Origin: JABFSA01 sp963827515
Lineage (GTDB): Bacteria; Acidobacteriota; Vicinamibacteria; Vicinamibacterales; UBA2999
Direction of reading: 5' to 3'
NCBI GenBank assembly: GCA_963827515.1
Contig: CAWHBF010000023.1
Coordinates: 372,001 to 436,000, forward strand
DNA length: 64,000 bases
Shown piece after piece: positions 1 through 8,474 of the stretch; within the stretch, counting starts at the first letter, position 1; each line of letters starts with the position of its first letter. Position numbers and translations under genes: made by a program. The notes below the pieces were generated by a model that searched no databases, was not told the origin of the DNA, and saw nothing but the letters and a program-made list of their open reading frames with translations.

Positions 1-316
1 ACACGACGCAGGCATAGGTGATCGTCTTGTCGCCGATAGCCGTGATGCGTATCGACACGTCGAACTCATCTTCGAAACGAAGCGGACGGTGATACTCACA
101 GGCGACGGACACTCGTGGAAAGCCGACGTCGGCGCCTTCCGGGGCGATGCTCAGCCCCGCCTCACGCCACATCGCGTGCTCGGCTTCCTCCATATAGCGG
201 AAGAAGCAGCTGAAATGGACCATGCCGGCGCTGTCCGTCTCGTAGAACTGCACCCGGCGCCGCAGTCGGTACTCGCTCACCATCGGGCGAAACGCTTCCG
301 CTGGATTGTCGTTCAC
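1..316 (-). CDS. Acyl-CoA thioesterase (4HBT hotdog family), C-terminus cut by window edge
   Basis: The reverse strand reads about 105 residues of a hotdog-fold thioesterase. The N-terminal part has the hallmark YETDSAGMVHF, in which the Asp is the catalytic residue of YbgC/4-hydroxybenzoyl-CoA thioesterases, followed by a helix with FFRYMEEAEH. Later strands include VACEYHRPLRFEDEF, as in the family. Expected role: hydrolysis of acyl-CoA to free acid and CoA in the cytoplasm. A GTG at 316 preceded by a purine-rich stretch and an ATG at 283 are both possible starts. The stop lies before base 1, so perhaps 30-40 residues are missing. Family assignment is firm; substrate is unknown. Confidence 0.82.
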   Translation of the reverse strand, partial: MNDNPAEAFRPMVSEYRLRRRVQFYETDSAGMVHFSCFFRYMEEAEHAMWREAGLSIAPEGADVGFPRVSVACEYHRPLRFEDEFDVSIRITAIGDKTITYACVV

Positions 317-317
317 C

Positions 318-439
318 CTTCTGCCTTCTCAATTCTCGGTTCGTGTTCATGTTCGAGCCAGAACCGCGAACCCCGAATGCCGAACCAAGAACAGCGAACC
401 GAACCTGAACACGAACAGAGAAGCATGAGAAGCCAGAAG
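318..439. repeat. Intergenic inverted repeat built of GAAC/GTTC words
   Basis: The gap between the thioesterase and the HemN-like gene is filled by an imperfect inverted repeat. The left arm (318-355) runs CTTCTGCCTTCTC then GTTCGTGTTCATGTTCG; the right arm (400-439) read in reverse complement gives CTTCTGGCTTCTC and GTTCGTGTTCAGGTTCG. The centre is a run of GAACC-like words. It could form a long stem-loop between two minus-strand genes. It belongs to the word-repeat class seen at many other gaps in this window. Confidence 0.75.
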
Positions 440-455
440 AGTGAACGACGTGTTC

Positions 456-1796
456 CTAGGTATAGCGGACGTCCACGTGCTCGGGCAGGAAGAACCGCCG
501 CAGCAACACGTCCACGCGCAGCAATCCCGCGCGCGTGAGGGCAATTCGGTCTCGACTGGCTTCGGCGAGGAAGCCGTCGGCCGTCAGTGTTTCCAGCGGA
601 ACGCGAAACCGCTCGAGCACGTCCACCCCATACGTCTCCCGAAATGTCTCAGGCACAAGCGATCCACGTTTGAGCTGGAGGATGAAATCTCGGATCAACC
701 GCTCCTCGGTCGTCGGTCGATAGGCTCTGGCGAGCGGAAGCTCGCCACGTTCAATCGCCGCAGCGTAGGTTTCCCACGTGTCGAGATTCTGCATGTGAAC
801 GCCGTGCACTCGACCGAACGATGCCACACCGAGCGCAGCCAGATCGCCACCCGACCACACCCGATCGGTATAGATGAAGCGGGTGGCAGGATTTTTCACC
901 AGCGTGTACGCGCTCCGCGCGTGATAGCCCGCGGCCTCGAGCGCGACAAACGCCTCGCCGACCCAGCGCCGTTTCGTCGACCAGTTCGCGACAGGCTCGG
1001 TAAACCGTCCGGTCCCCTTCAACAGGTCACCGCTGATCGTCGTGTTGTACGGAAGCTCCATCTGATAGATCGTGACGCTGTCTGGAGCGAGCGCGATCGT
1101 CCGCTGCACGCAGTCTTGCCAGTTGTCCTCGGTCTCGCCCAGCATGCCCGCGATCAGATCGATGTTGATCTGAGCGAAATCGAGCGCGCGCGCCTGTTCG
1201 TAGGCCCGGAATACTTCGGGCGACCGGTGAGCCCGGCCATTCAGCTCCAGGATCTGATCGTTGAAGTTCTCGATACCGAGACTCAGCCGCGTCACGCCCA
1301 GCCGACGAATCACCGCCAGCTTCGCGGCCGTCAGCGTGCCCGGCTCACACTCGAATGTAACTTCCTCGGCCTGGTCCCAGCGGGTCTTTGATGTCAGCCT
1401 CGTCACAAGGCGCTCGAGCTGACTTGTCGAAAGAAACGAGGGCGTGCCCCCACCGAAATACACGAAGTTGAGCGGGCGACCCTCGATGGCCGGCAACTGC
1501 GTGTACAGATCCCATTCGCGACCGACCAAGTCCAAATAGTCGGCTACGTCCTGCGAATTCTTGTCGGTGTAGACGCGAAAGTAACAGAAGTGACATCGCT
1601 TGCGGCAGAAGGGAATGTGCAGATACAAACCGAGCGGTCCAGCCGAAGGCGCATTCAGCGCGGGCTTTGCGTCTGTCTCAACTCCGGCCTTCCCCCAAAC
1701 AGAAAACGGAGGGTACGTAGCCACGAAATAGCTGCCGACCTCGGTCTGATCGTCCTGAGTCACCAGTGGGAGGGGCCGAGACACGGTTTCGGACAT
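456..1796 (-). CDS. HemN/HemW-like radical SAM protein
   Basis: Predicted 446-residue radical SAM enzyme of the coproporphyrinogen III oxidase-like family. The iron-sulfur motif is C64-x3-C68-x2-C71 (CRKRCHFC) right after LYLHIPF, which is the HemN/HemW signature; it is followed by VYFGGGTPSFLS and later DLIAGMLGE, both typical of the family, and a C-terminal HemN-type domain. The third Cys is followed by YF, unlike many HemN proteins with C-x2-CxF, so whether it is a true oxygen-independent coproporphyrinogen oxidase, a heme chaperone (HemW) or a specialised relative is open. ATG 1796 is chosen over GTG 1802, six bases upstream. It lies 16 bp downstream of the Fe-alcohol dehydrogenase gene in the same direction, suggesting an operon. 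Confidence 0.85.
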   Translation of the reverse strand: MSETVSRPLPLVTQDDQTEVGSYFVATYPPFSVWGKAGVETDAKPALNAPSAGPLGLYLHIPFCRKRCHFCYFRVYTDKNSQDVADYLDLVGREWDLYTQLPAIEGRPLNFVYFGGGTPSFLSTSQLERLVTRLTSKTRWDQAEEVTFECEPGTLTAAKLAVIRRLGVTRLSLGIENFNDQILELNGRAHRSPEVFRAYEQARALDFAQINIDLIAGMLGETEDNWQDCVQRTIALAPDSVTIYQMELPYNTTISGDLLKGTGRFTEPVANWSTKRRWVGEAFVALEAAGYHARSAYTLVKNPATRFIYTDRVWSGGDLAALGVASFGRVHGVHMQNLDTWETYAAAIERGELPLARAYRPTTEERLIRDFILQLKRGSLVPETFRETYGVDVLERFRVPLETLTADGFLAEASRDRIALTRAGLLRVDVLLRRFFLPEHVDVRYT

Positions 1797-1811
1797 CGCC
1801 ACGTAGTATAA

Positions 1812-3083
1812 CTACGACGAGTCCGACGACTTTGTGACACGACTCGCCGCACTGCTCATCGTGGCCGCACTGTGCGTGGCGCACCAGGATTTCTGAGCCT
1901 CCGCGCGACACGTCGAGCCCAGAGCCCAGACAATCATCAATCGATAGGCCTGTCCGTACAGCGCCAACGCGGCCTGCGCATCGAACGGACGTGGATTGCA
2001 GGTGCCGGTCCACTGCGTGGCCGCGTCAGCCGAGAGGCTCGCCAGATCTCCTCGAGGTACTCCCAGCTCACTGAGCGTCGCAGGGAGGCCACCGGCGACA
2101 GCGAGCGCCGCCAGGCGATCTGCCAGACGTGCTCCCGCGTCGGGTTCATCCGCGCCACCGCTGATTCTCAGCAGCTCCGCGTACCTCTCACCGACCTGAG
2201 CGGCGTTCCAGCGCACGACGTGCGGCAACATGACACCAATAGCGACGCCGTGCGGAGTGCCATGCCGCGCGGTCAGCGGGTTGGCGCACGCGTGCGCGGC
2301 GCCAAGCATCGATTGTTCAATCGCCATCCCCGCCTCGTGCGCGCCGAGGAGCATCGCACCACGAGCACCCACATCGTCGGGAGCCCTCAGGACACGCTCG
2401 TAGTTCGACTCCAGCAGCCGCCAGGCCTCCCGGGCGAACAGGTCCGACAGCTCCGTGCGACGCGTCGTTACGTACGACTCGACAGCGTGGGAAATCGCGT
2501 CGATGCCGCTGACGGCGGTGACCATCCGCGGTTGAGAGACGGTGAGATCGGGGTCCAAGATGACCGTTCGAAACGCCGCTTTTGAGTCGCCACACGCCAT
2601 CTTCGCGTGGGTCACTGCATCCGAAATCAGCGCATACGACTGCGCGTCGCTCCCGGTGCCGGCAGTCGTAGGCACGCCAACCATCGGCAGCATGGGACGT
2701 GTGGCCTTGCCGTAGCCTCGGTAGTCGCTCATGCCGCCGCCATTGGTCAGCACGAAGTTGATACCCTTCGCACAATCGAGCGAACTGCCACCGCCGAGCG
2801 CGACGATCACATCGACACCTGCCGAAGCCGCCTGCTCTCGGCCCGCTTCGACCATCCGGCTATCCGGGTTGGCCCCAAAGTCGTGGAATCGGCAAACCTC
2901 GATGGCAGCCTCGCCCAAGAGCGCCACGGCCCGGGCGACATAGCCTGCCTCCACGATTCCGGAATCAGCGACGAGCAGCGCTCGACGAACGCCAAGATCG
3001 CGCGTCACTTCGCCAAGGCGCGACACAGTGCCAGGCCCGAACAGTACCCTCGCCGACAGCCGCAGCTCAAAGGGACGCATCAT
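1812..3083 (-). CDS. Iron-containing (group III) alcohol dehydrogenase
   Basis: 423 residues, NAD(P)-dependent, Fe-type alcohol dehydrogenase/dehydroquinate synthase-like fold. Visible motifs are the nucleotide-binding VIVALGGGSSLDCAKG, the PTTAGTGSDAQ loop, and metal ligands in GIDAISHAVESY and GAAHACANPLTARHGTPHG (Asp and three His). Expected role is oxidation/reduction of a small alcohol or aldehyde in the cytoplasm; the substrate cannot be told. The last ~40 residues after LYGQAYRLM are Ser/Ala-rich and extend past the usual family end, so the C-terminal tail is either lineage-specific or a read-on after a small indel. Adjacent upstream of the HemN-like gene with 15 bp spacing. Confidence 0.88.
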   Translation of the reverse strand: MMRPFELRLSARVLFGPGTVSRLGEVTRDLGVRRALLVADSGIVEAGYVARAVALLGEAAIEVCRFHDFGANPDSRMVEAGREQAASAGVDVIVALGGGSSLDCAKGINFVLTNGGGMSDYRGYGKATRPMLPMVGVPTTAGTGSDAQSYALISDAVTHAKMACGDSKAAFRTVILDPDLTVSQPRMVTAVSGIDAISHAVESYVTTRRTELSDLFAREAWRLLESNYERVLRAPDDVGARGAMLLGAHEAGMAIEQSMLGAAHACANPLTARHGTPHGVAIGVMLPHVVRWNAAQVGERYAELLRISGGADEPDAGARLADRLAALAVAGGLPATLSELGVPRGDLASLSADAATQWTGTCNPRPFDAQAALALYGQAYRLMIVWALGSTCRAEAQKSWCATHSAATMSSAASRVTKSSDSS

Positions 3084-3196
3084 GATGGGGAATCTGGGGA
3101 TCTTACACGTCCATCGGCCCGGTTCATCGAGACTACATCGGCCGCGACGTCACCATGCGATGACGATCCGGTCCCGGACAGACAATAATCGCCGGC

Positions 3197-3922
3197 GTGA
3201 TGACGATGCCAGCGGTCACTCTGAGCGATCCTGCGGTCCTCGCATTCGTGGTCATTCCTCTCGGACTCCTCGGCGCACTGCTGTGGGGAACCCACGCGGC
3301 GGCGCGGCATCTCAACGAAGACGACGCCGCACGCCGGCACGCGATGCTGATCACCGTCGTGGTCTCCGCGGTTTGGATGACCGCAACCTGGCGCGCAGCG
3401 GAGAGCGGGGTCCTCCGCCTGTGGGACGCGACGCCACCACCGTTTGCCCTCCTCGTCGTTGGCATTCTCGGCGTCACCGCGGTGCTCGCGTGCACGGCGT
3501 ACGGACGACGCCTGGCGTTGGGGCTTCCGCTCTGGGTGCTCATCGGCATCCAGGGATTCCGACTGCCGCTCGAGCTCGCGATGCACGCGATGTACGAGCG
3601 TGGCGTCATGCCCGAACAGATGAGCTACTCGGGTCGCAATTTCGACATCGTCACGGGCATCACCGCGCTGATGGTCGCATGGCTGGTCTTTTCAGGTCGC
3701 GTGGGACGACGAGTGGTGTTGACGTGGAACGTCCTGGGCCTGCTCCTCGTCCTCAACGTCGTGACGGTCGGGATCCTCTCGACGCCTCGGTTTCGGCTGT
3801 TTGGCGACGACCGCGTCAATGTGTTCATTACCTATCCGCCGTTCGTCTGGCTGCCCGCGGTGATGGTGCTCGCTGCGCTTGCCGGCCACCTGATCGTCTT
3901 CCGCGCGGTGTTGCGGCGATAA
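3197..3922 (+). CDS. Hypothetical polytopic membrane protein
   Basis: 241 residues beginning GTG (ATG three bases later is equally possible). I count six or seven hydrophobic segments: around residues 12-32, 48-63, 80-100, 105-125, 150-170, 180-198 and 215-237. No catalytic motif that I recognise. It is divergent from the Fe-alcohol dehydrogenase and followed 61 bp later by the MetE-like gene. Because codon use and length look normal and the hydrophobic pattern is regular, it is a real gene, but its function is unknown. Confidence 0.7.
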   Translation: MMTMPAVTLSDPAVLAFVVIPLGLLGALLWGTHAAARHLNEDDAARRHAMLITVVVSAVWMTATWRAAESGVLRLWDATPPPFALLVVGILGVTAVLACTAYGRRLALGLPLWVLIGIQGFRLPLELAMHAMYERGVMPEQMSYSGRNFDIVTGITALMVAWLVFSGRVGRRVVLTWNVLGLLLVLNVVTVGILSTPRFRLFGDDRVNVFITYPPFVWLPAVMVLAALAGHLIVFRAVLRR

Positions 3923-3938
3923 CACTCCCTGCCGGCTA

Positions 3939-3944
3939 TATAAT
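3939..3944 (+). promoter_or_regulatory. Possible -10 box upstream of the MetE-like gene
   Basis: A perfect TATAAT lies 40 bp upstream of the ATG at 3984, just after the stop of the membrane protein gene. No good -35 at 16-18 bp spacing is visible (TTGCGG at 3911 is 22 bp away), so this is a weak call based on one hexamer in a GC-rich context. Confidence 0.35.
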
Positions 3945-3983
3945 CTGCTCCGCGTCCTCGACACCCAACCACAGGGCCCCACC

Positions 3984-5162
3984 ATGAAACGCAGCACCAC
4001 TCGTATTCTCACGACGCACACTGGCAGCCTCATCCGGCCGCCCCAACTCCTCGAGCTCGTGCGCGCGAGACAGGGCGGGCAGGCAGTCGAGCAACAGACC
4101 TTCGACGCGACGTTGAAACACGCGGTCGGCGACGTGGTCAATCGTCAGGTAAAGGCGGGGATCGACGTGCCGAACGATGGTGAGTTCGGCAAGTCCACGA
4201 GCTGGTCCCTGTATGCACTGAAGCGGCTCAGCGGCTTCGAGTTGCGCGAGGTCACTGGCGCCAATCCTTTTGCGCGAGGCGGCGACCGCCAGCGCTTTCA
4301 TGAGTTCTATGCCGAACTCGAGGGACGCGGCGACGGCAAGGACTGGTCGAACGTCACGCGGCACGACGCTGTCTGCGTGGGCCCGATTGTGTACAACGGC
4401 CTCTTCGAACTGCAGCGCGACATCGACAACCTGAGAGCCGCGACGAAGACGGCCGGCGTCGACGAGGCCTTCCTGCCGGTCGCGGCACCGTCCAGCGCGA
4501 TTCCTGACCGGAGGAACGAGTACTACAAGAGCGACGAAGACCTCGTGGTGGCGCTCGCCGAAGCCCTGCGGACCGAGTACCGCTCGATCGTCGATGCCGG
4601 TTTCCTGTTGCAGGTGGACGACGCCCGGGCCGCGGTGACGTACGACCGGATGGTGCCGCCGGGGACCTTCGACGAGTACTATGCGTGGCTCGCCCGCCAC
4701 GTCGACGTGCTCAACCACGCGCTCGAAGGAATTCCCCAGGATCGCATCCGCTACCACGTGTGCTGGGGTAGCTGGCCGGGGCCGCATACCACCGACGTGC
4801 CGTTGCGAAAGATCGTCGATCTCATCCTCAAGGTAAACGCGGGCGCGTACCTCATCGAGGCGGCCAACCCGCGCCACGAACACGAATGGAAAGTGTGGCA
4901 GGAGGTCAAGCTCCCGCCGGGCAAGATCCTCGTGCCAGGGGTCGTGAGCCACGGGACCAACGTCGTCGAGCATCCGGAGCTCGTCGCAGAACGGCTCCTT
5001 CGGTTTGCCTCGTGTGTGGGACGGGAGAACCTGATCGCCGGCACGGACTGCGGGTTCGCACAAGAGGAACTGAACAGGCGCGTGCATCCGACGGTGATGT
5101 GGGCAAAGCTGGAAGCCATGGCTGAGGGCGCGCGATTGGCCAGTCAGCAGCTGTGGACGTGA
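3984..5162 (+). CDS. MetE C-terminal-like cobalamin-independent methyltransferase
   Basis: 392 residues matching the zinc-dependent catalytic domain of cobalamin-independent methionine synthase and the related epoxyalkane:coenzyme M transferases, without the N-terminal MetE half. Visible are the start TTHTGSLIRPP, the GIDVPNDGEFGKS segment, LLQVDDARAA, the zinc site HVCWGSWPGPH, an Asn/Glu-rich LIEAANPRHEHEW and the terminal zinc Cys in AGTDCGF. The standalone form usually acts on a small thiol such as a corrinoid-independent methyl acceptor, homocysteine or another thiol; the exact substrate is unknown. The chosen ATG is the first in frame after the TATAAT box. It converges on the M1 aminopeptidase gene. 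Confidence 0.85.
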   Translation: MKRSTTRILTTHTGSLIRPPQLLELVRARQGGQAVEQQTFDATLKHAVGDVVNRQVKAGIDVPNDGEFGKSTSWSLYALKRLSGFELREVTGANPFARGGDRQRFHEFYAELEGRGDGKDWSNVTRHDAVCVGPIVYNGLFELQRDIDNLRAATKTAGVDEAFLPVAAPSSAIPDRRNEYYKSDEDLVVALAEALRTEYRSIVDAGFLLQVDDARAAVTYDRMVPPGTFDEYYAWLARHVDVLNHALEGIPQDRIRYHVCWGSWPGPHTTDVPLRKIVDLILKVNAGAYLIEAANPRHEHEWKVWQEVKLPPGKILVPGVVSHGTNVVEHPELVAERLLRFASCVGRENLIAGTDCGFAQEELNRRVHPTVMWAKLEAMAEGARLASQQLWT

Positions 5163-5178
5163 CGACCGTCAGGTCGTC
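5161..5178. terminator. Hairpin between convergent genes
   Basis: A perfect 7-bp stem, GACGACC (5161-5167) with GGTCGTC (5172-5178), closes a GTCA loop exactly between the convergent MetE-like and aminopeptidase genes. There is no clear U-tract on either strand, so this is a terminator-like hairpin only. Confidence 0.45.
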
Positions 5179-5199
5179 CGGCGCATCCTCGAGCAGCGC

Positions 5200-7737
5200 T
5201 CAGGGCGCCGACTTGAACAGTTCATCCGCGGCGCTGAGAATCGTCCAGCGCAAGCGCTGCGGGTACTGCAGCTCCCGGCCGAGGAAATCCCGAACGGTCG
5301 CCGCCGCCTCGACCGACCGATGACCCGACAACACGGCCTCGGTCCATCTCGTCGGAAAGAAAATATCGCCCGTGCGCTGAATCTCCCGCAATAGATCGAG
5401 GCTCGGGCCGACGAAACGCCGAGCATGTGCCTCACGCAGGGGATGGTTCAGGTACGCCAGCGACTCGACCACCCAAGGCTCCCTTCGCCGGTTCTCCACC
5501 AATCGCAAACGAGCGAACGCCTGCTCCCGCACCACCGGATCGGCTGACAACGCCGGCATCACGAACGCGAATCGCGCCTTGCGATCGGGGTTTTGCGTGC
5601 GTTCGAGCTGGGTCTGCAGGATCTCCGTCCACGCCGGGACCTCGCGGACGGCCAACTCGAGAGCCATGACGATCTCGTCGGTCTCCGCGAACGTCAGCCC
5701 TTCAATCTTCTCGTTGCGACGCCACACGGCTTCGAGCCACTCCAGTCCATCGGGACTGAGCGCTACGTCCCTGAACGCCGAGAACCATGCAGACTTCGCG
5801 CTGCTCGTCACGGCTCGTCCGATCCCAGCGCGAAGAACGCGCTCGAGCGCCGGAGCGCGACGCACACGTTCTTCGGCGGCGAGATGGCGCCAGAACGCGC
5901 GCGTCGTGTAGCCGAGCACCCGCTGGACATTCTGCTCGTCCGTCTCCATCGGCAGCGCGCGCAGGGCCAGGTCGATGAACGCACCAGCCGCGACCTGCGA
6001 CTCGAGCAGGTTGTCCCACAGCGTGACCCAGGCACTTCCGCGAGTCAGCGGATCTGGAATCGTCGGCAGATTGGCGAGCAGATAGTCCCGACTCGCATCG
6101 TCGAGAAGAAATAGACCGTAGCCAACGCCCCCGCCGTTGGGTAGGACAAAAAGCGGCAAGGGCATGCCCTCGGCCTCGGGTACAACCGTTATGGTGCCGT
6201 TGACGGTCACCGCAATCTCGCGAACTCCGTCCGGGTATCCAAGCGCGACCTTCAACCGCTGCGGCCAGATCAATCCCCGTTGAAACGGATCCACGACGTT
6301 CAGCGTGAGCCTCGACACACGGCCGTTATCCACCCGCACGTCCGTGCGGACCTCGGGGCGGCCGCGCTCCTCCACCCAGGCGCGACTCCACGCGGCGAGA
6401 TCGTCGCTGGTGCGTGCATCCAGGATGCGCACGAGGTCGAGCCACGTCGCATTTCCGAACGAGTAGGTCGCGAGGTACTCTCGAAGGCCGTCTCGAAACG
6501 CGGTCTCGCCGACGATCGTCTCCAGTTGCCGCATGACGATAGGAGCCTTCTGGTAGATCACGGCCCCGTAGAGCTGTCCTGCGTCGTCGAGGTTCGCGAG
6601 CGGTTGCCGGATCGCGTTCGTGCCGGCCGTGCGATCCACCTGGTAGGCACCCGGGTAGTTCGCCAGCAGGAACCGGAGGTCGTGGTTCACCTGCGGGAAC
6701 GACGGGTTGACGATCTTCCCGGCCATGAAATTCGCGAACACCTCCTTCATCCACACATCGTTGAACCAGCGCATCGTCACGAGATCGCCGAACCACATGT
6801 GAGCCGTTTCGTGCGAAATGACGTTCGCGCGATCGAGTATCTGGTTCTGGGTTGCCGACTCGTCGAGCAACACACTGGCGGCGTTGTAGAGGATGGCTCC
6901 GGGGTGCTCCATACCACTGAACTGAAAGGAAGGAATCGCCACGACGTCGAACTTGCCGAACGGATACGGAATCGCGGTGTAGTCTTCGAGCCAGCGGAGC
7001 GCGGCGGCGTGCAAGTCGAAGATTGCCTCCCGATTGCGCGCGACCTTGGCGGCGTCCGTCTCGCGGTGAAACAGTCTGAGCTCGCGCCCGTTCCTGGTTG
7101 CGGTCTCCACCGAAAACTGCCCTGCCACGAAGGCAAATAAGTAGGTCGACAGCGGCTGGGTCTCGGCAAACCGAATCCGCGTGCGCCCGGCGCTGGAGTC
7201 GGTGGTGGCGACGGACCCGTTCGACACGGCCTTCCACCCCGCCGGCACCTCGAGCGACAAGGTATAGCGAGCTTTCAGGTCCGGCTGATCGAAACAGGGG
7301 AAGGCCCGCTGGGCGCGGGCAGGAACAAATAACGTGTACAAGAACTCCGCGTTGCGGTTCAGCGGGTCGTCCCCCGCCACAAACTCGATAACCACCTCGT
7401 TCTCCCCCGCTCGCGTCGCGCCGGCGGGAATGACCACGTGGCCGTTCACCACCGTCACCCGCACGTCCGCGCCGGCGACCCGGACGCTCCGCACACGTTC
7501 GGCAGGCTGCGCGAAGTCCAGGACGACCCGGTGTGGCGCGATGAGAGAGAATCGTATGGTGACCTGTCCCTGCACAGGGCTGCTCAGGTCTGCAGGGACG
7601 ACGAACAGCAGTTCGTAGCGTAGGTTTCGAACCGACTCCGACCGTTCCTTCGCCAGCGCCTCGGGAACACCGGGCCCGGGCGCTGGTTCCGGACCAGCCT
7701 GGCTCACCAGCGTCGTGGCCAAAATCAGGCTCAGCAT
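5200..7737 (-). CDS. M1 family zinc aminopeptidase
   Basis: 845 residues with a short hydrophobic N-terminus (MLSLILATTLVSQA) that looks like a signal peptide, so the enzyme is probably exported. The M1 catalytic domain has the exopeptidase motif as SGMEHPGA (GxMEN-like, with His where Asn is usual) and the zinc site HETAHMWFGD near residues 309-318, with the third ligand Glu in WMKEVFANFM about 20 residues later. The C-terminal ~300 residues form the helical ERAP1-like domain typical of the long M1 enzymes. Role: removal of N-terminal amino acids from peptides. Divergent from the cupredoxin gene with only a few bases between starts, so promoters must overlap the coding ends. Confidence 0.93.
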   Translation of the reverse strand: MLSLILATTLVSQAGPEPAPGPGVPEALAKERSESVRNLRYELLFVVPADLSSPVQGQVTIRFSLIAPHRVVLDFAQPAERVRSVRVAGADVRVTVVNGHVVIPAGATRAGENEVVIEFVAGDDPLNRNAEFLYTLFVPARAQRAFPCFDQPDLKARYTLSLEVPAGWKAVSNGSVATTDSSAGRTRIRFAETQPLSTYLFAFVAGQFSVETATRNGRELRLFHRETDAAKVARNREAIFDLHAAALRWLEDYTAIPYPFGKFDVVAIPSFQFSGMEHPGAILYNAASVLLDESATQNQILDRANVISHETAHMWFGDLVTMRWFNDVWMKEVFANFMAGKIVNPSFPQVNHDLRFLLANYPGAYQVDRTAGTNAIRQPLANLDDAGQLYGAVIYQKAPIVMRQLETIVGETAFRDGLREYLATYSFGNATWLDLVRILDARTSDDLAAWSRAWVEERGRPEVRTDVRVDNGRVSRLTLNVVDPFQRGLIWPQRLKVALGYPDGVREIAVTVNGTITVVPEAEGMPLPLFVLPNGGGVGYGLFLLDDASRDYLLANLPTIPDPLTRGSAWVTLWDNLLESQVAAGAFIDLALRALPMETDEQNVQRVLGYTTRAFWRHLAAEERVRRAPALERVLRAGIGRAVTSSAKSAWFSAFRDVALSPDGLEWLEAVWRRNEKIEGLTFAETDEIVMALELAVREVPAWTEILQTQLERTQNPDRKARFAFVMPALSADPVVREQAFARLRLVENRRREPWVVESLAYLNHPLREAHARRFVGPSLDLLREIQRTGDIFFPTRWTEAVLSGHRSVEAAATVRDFLGRELQYPQRLRWTILSAADELFKSAP

Positions 7738-7757
7738 GACAGATGCCGATATTAGAC

Positions 7758-8474
7758 ATGACTTCAGGTAGAAGAAGAGAGGGGTATCAGGTGTTTGCAG
7801 GATCAGGGCGACGTCTTCTGACGGCCCTCGCTGGGCTGCTGCTGCTCACGAGCAGCCCGACTGCCCAGCAGCAGCCGGCGCCCGTAGCCGGGCGCGTGGA
7901 AATCGGCGTCCCCATCACGGCCAGGCGGCCCTCGGCCGCCTACCCGACACGATCGGTTGCGGCACCCGCACTCGCTCCGACATCAGAGCTGCGCCATGTC
8001 GTCGTCTACCTGCGAAACGCCAAGCCCCAAACCGTCGCGCCCATGCGTGTTGCGATTCGGCAGGTCAACGAGAGCTTCACCCCTCGGGTCGTCGCTGTCA
8101 CGGTGGGCTCGGAGGTCGAATTTCCGAACGATGACCCGATTTACCACAACGTGTTTTCTCTCTCCCGCGCCAAGAACTTCAACCTGGGCCGCTATCCACG
8201 CGGAGACACACGGCGAGTCCGCTTCGACAAGCCCGGCATCGTGAAAGTGTTCTGCGAAATCCACTCACACATGAGCGCGACGGTCATGGTGCTCGACCAC
8301 CCGTGGTTCGCTGTGCCGGACGAGCAGGGTCGGTTCGAGCTGCCTCCCGTCCCGACGGGCGAGCAGTCGATCACGGCGTGGCACGAGCGGCTTGGTGATA
8401 CGACGGTGAGGGTCCGAATCGAGTCTGGTCAGGCGGCCACGGCGGATTTCGTCTTGCCGGTGCCCGCCCAGTGA
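7758..8474 (+). CDS. Exported cupredoxin (plastocyanin-like) domain protein
   Basis: About 238 residues. An N-terminal hydrophobic stretch (LLTALAGLLLLTSS, then AQQQ) looks like a signal peptide. The central domain has the blue-copper ligand pattern: His in NDDPIYHNVFS, then Cys, His and Met in VFCEIHSHMSATVMV. The C-terminal ~55 residues resemble a carboxypeptidase-regulatory-like beta domain (QGRFELPPVPTG). Expected in periplasm or outer surface, binding copper and perhaps passing electrons. ATG 7758 is preferred; ATG 7743 and GTG 7791 are alternatives. Its stop overlaps the start of the HD-GYP gene (GTGA), so the two are translationally coupled. Confidence 0.85.
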   Translation: MTSGRRREGYQVFAGSGRRLLTALAGLLLLTSSPTAQQQPAPVAGRVEIGVPITARRPSAAYPTRSVAAPALAPTSELRHVVVYLRNAKPQTVAPMRVAIRQVNESFTPRVVAVTVGSEVEFPNDDPIYHNVFSLSRAKNFNLGRYPRGDTRRVRFDKPGIVKVFCEIHSHMSATVMVLDHPWFAVPDEQGRFELPPVPTGEQSITAWHERLGDTTVRVRIESGQAATADFVLPVPAQ

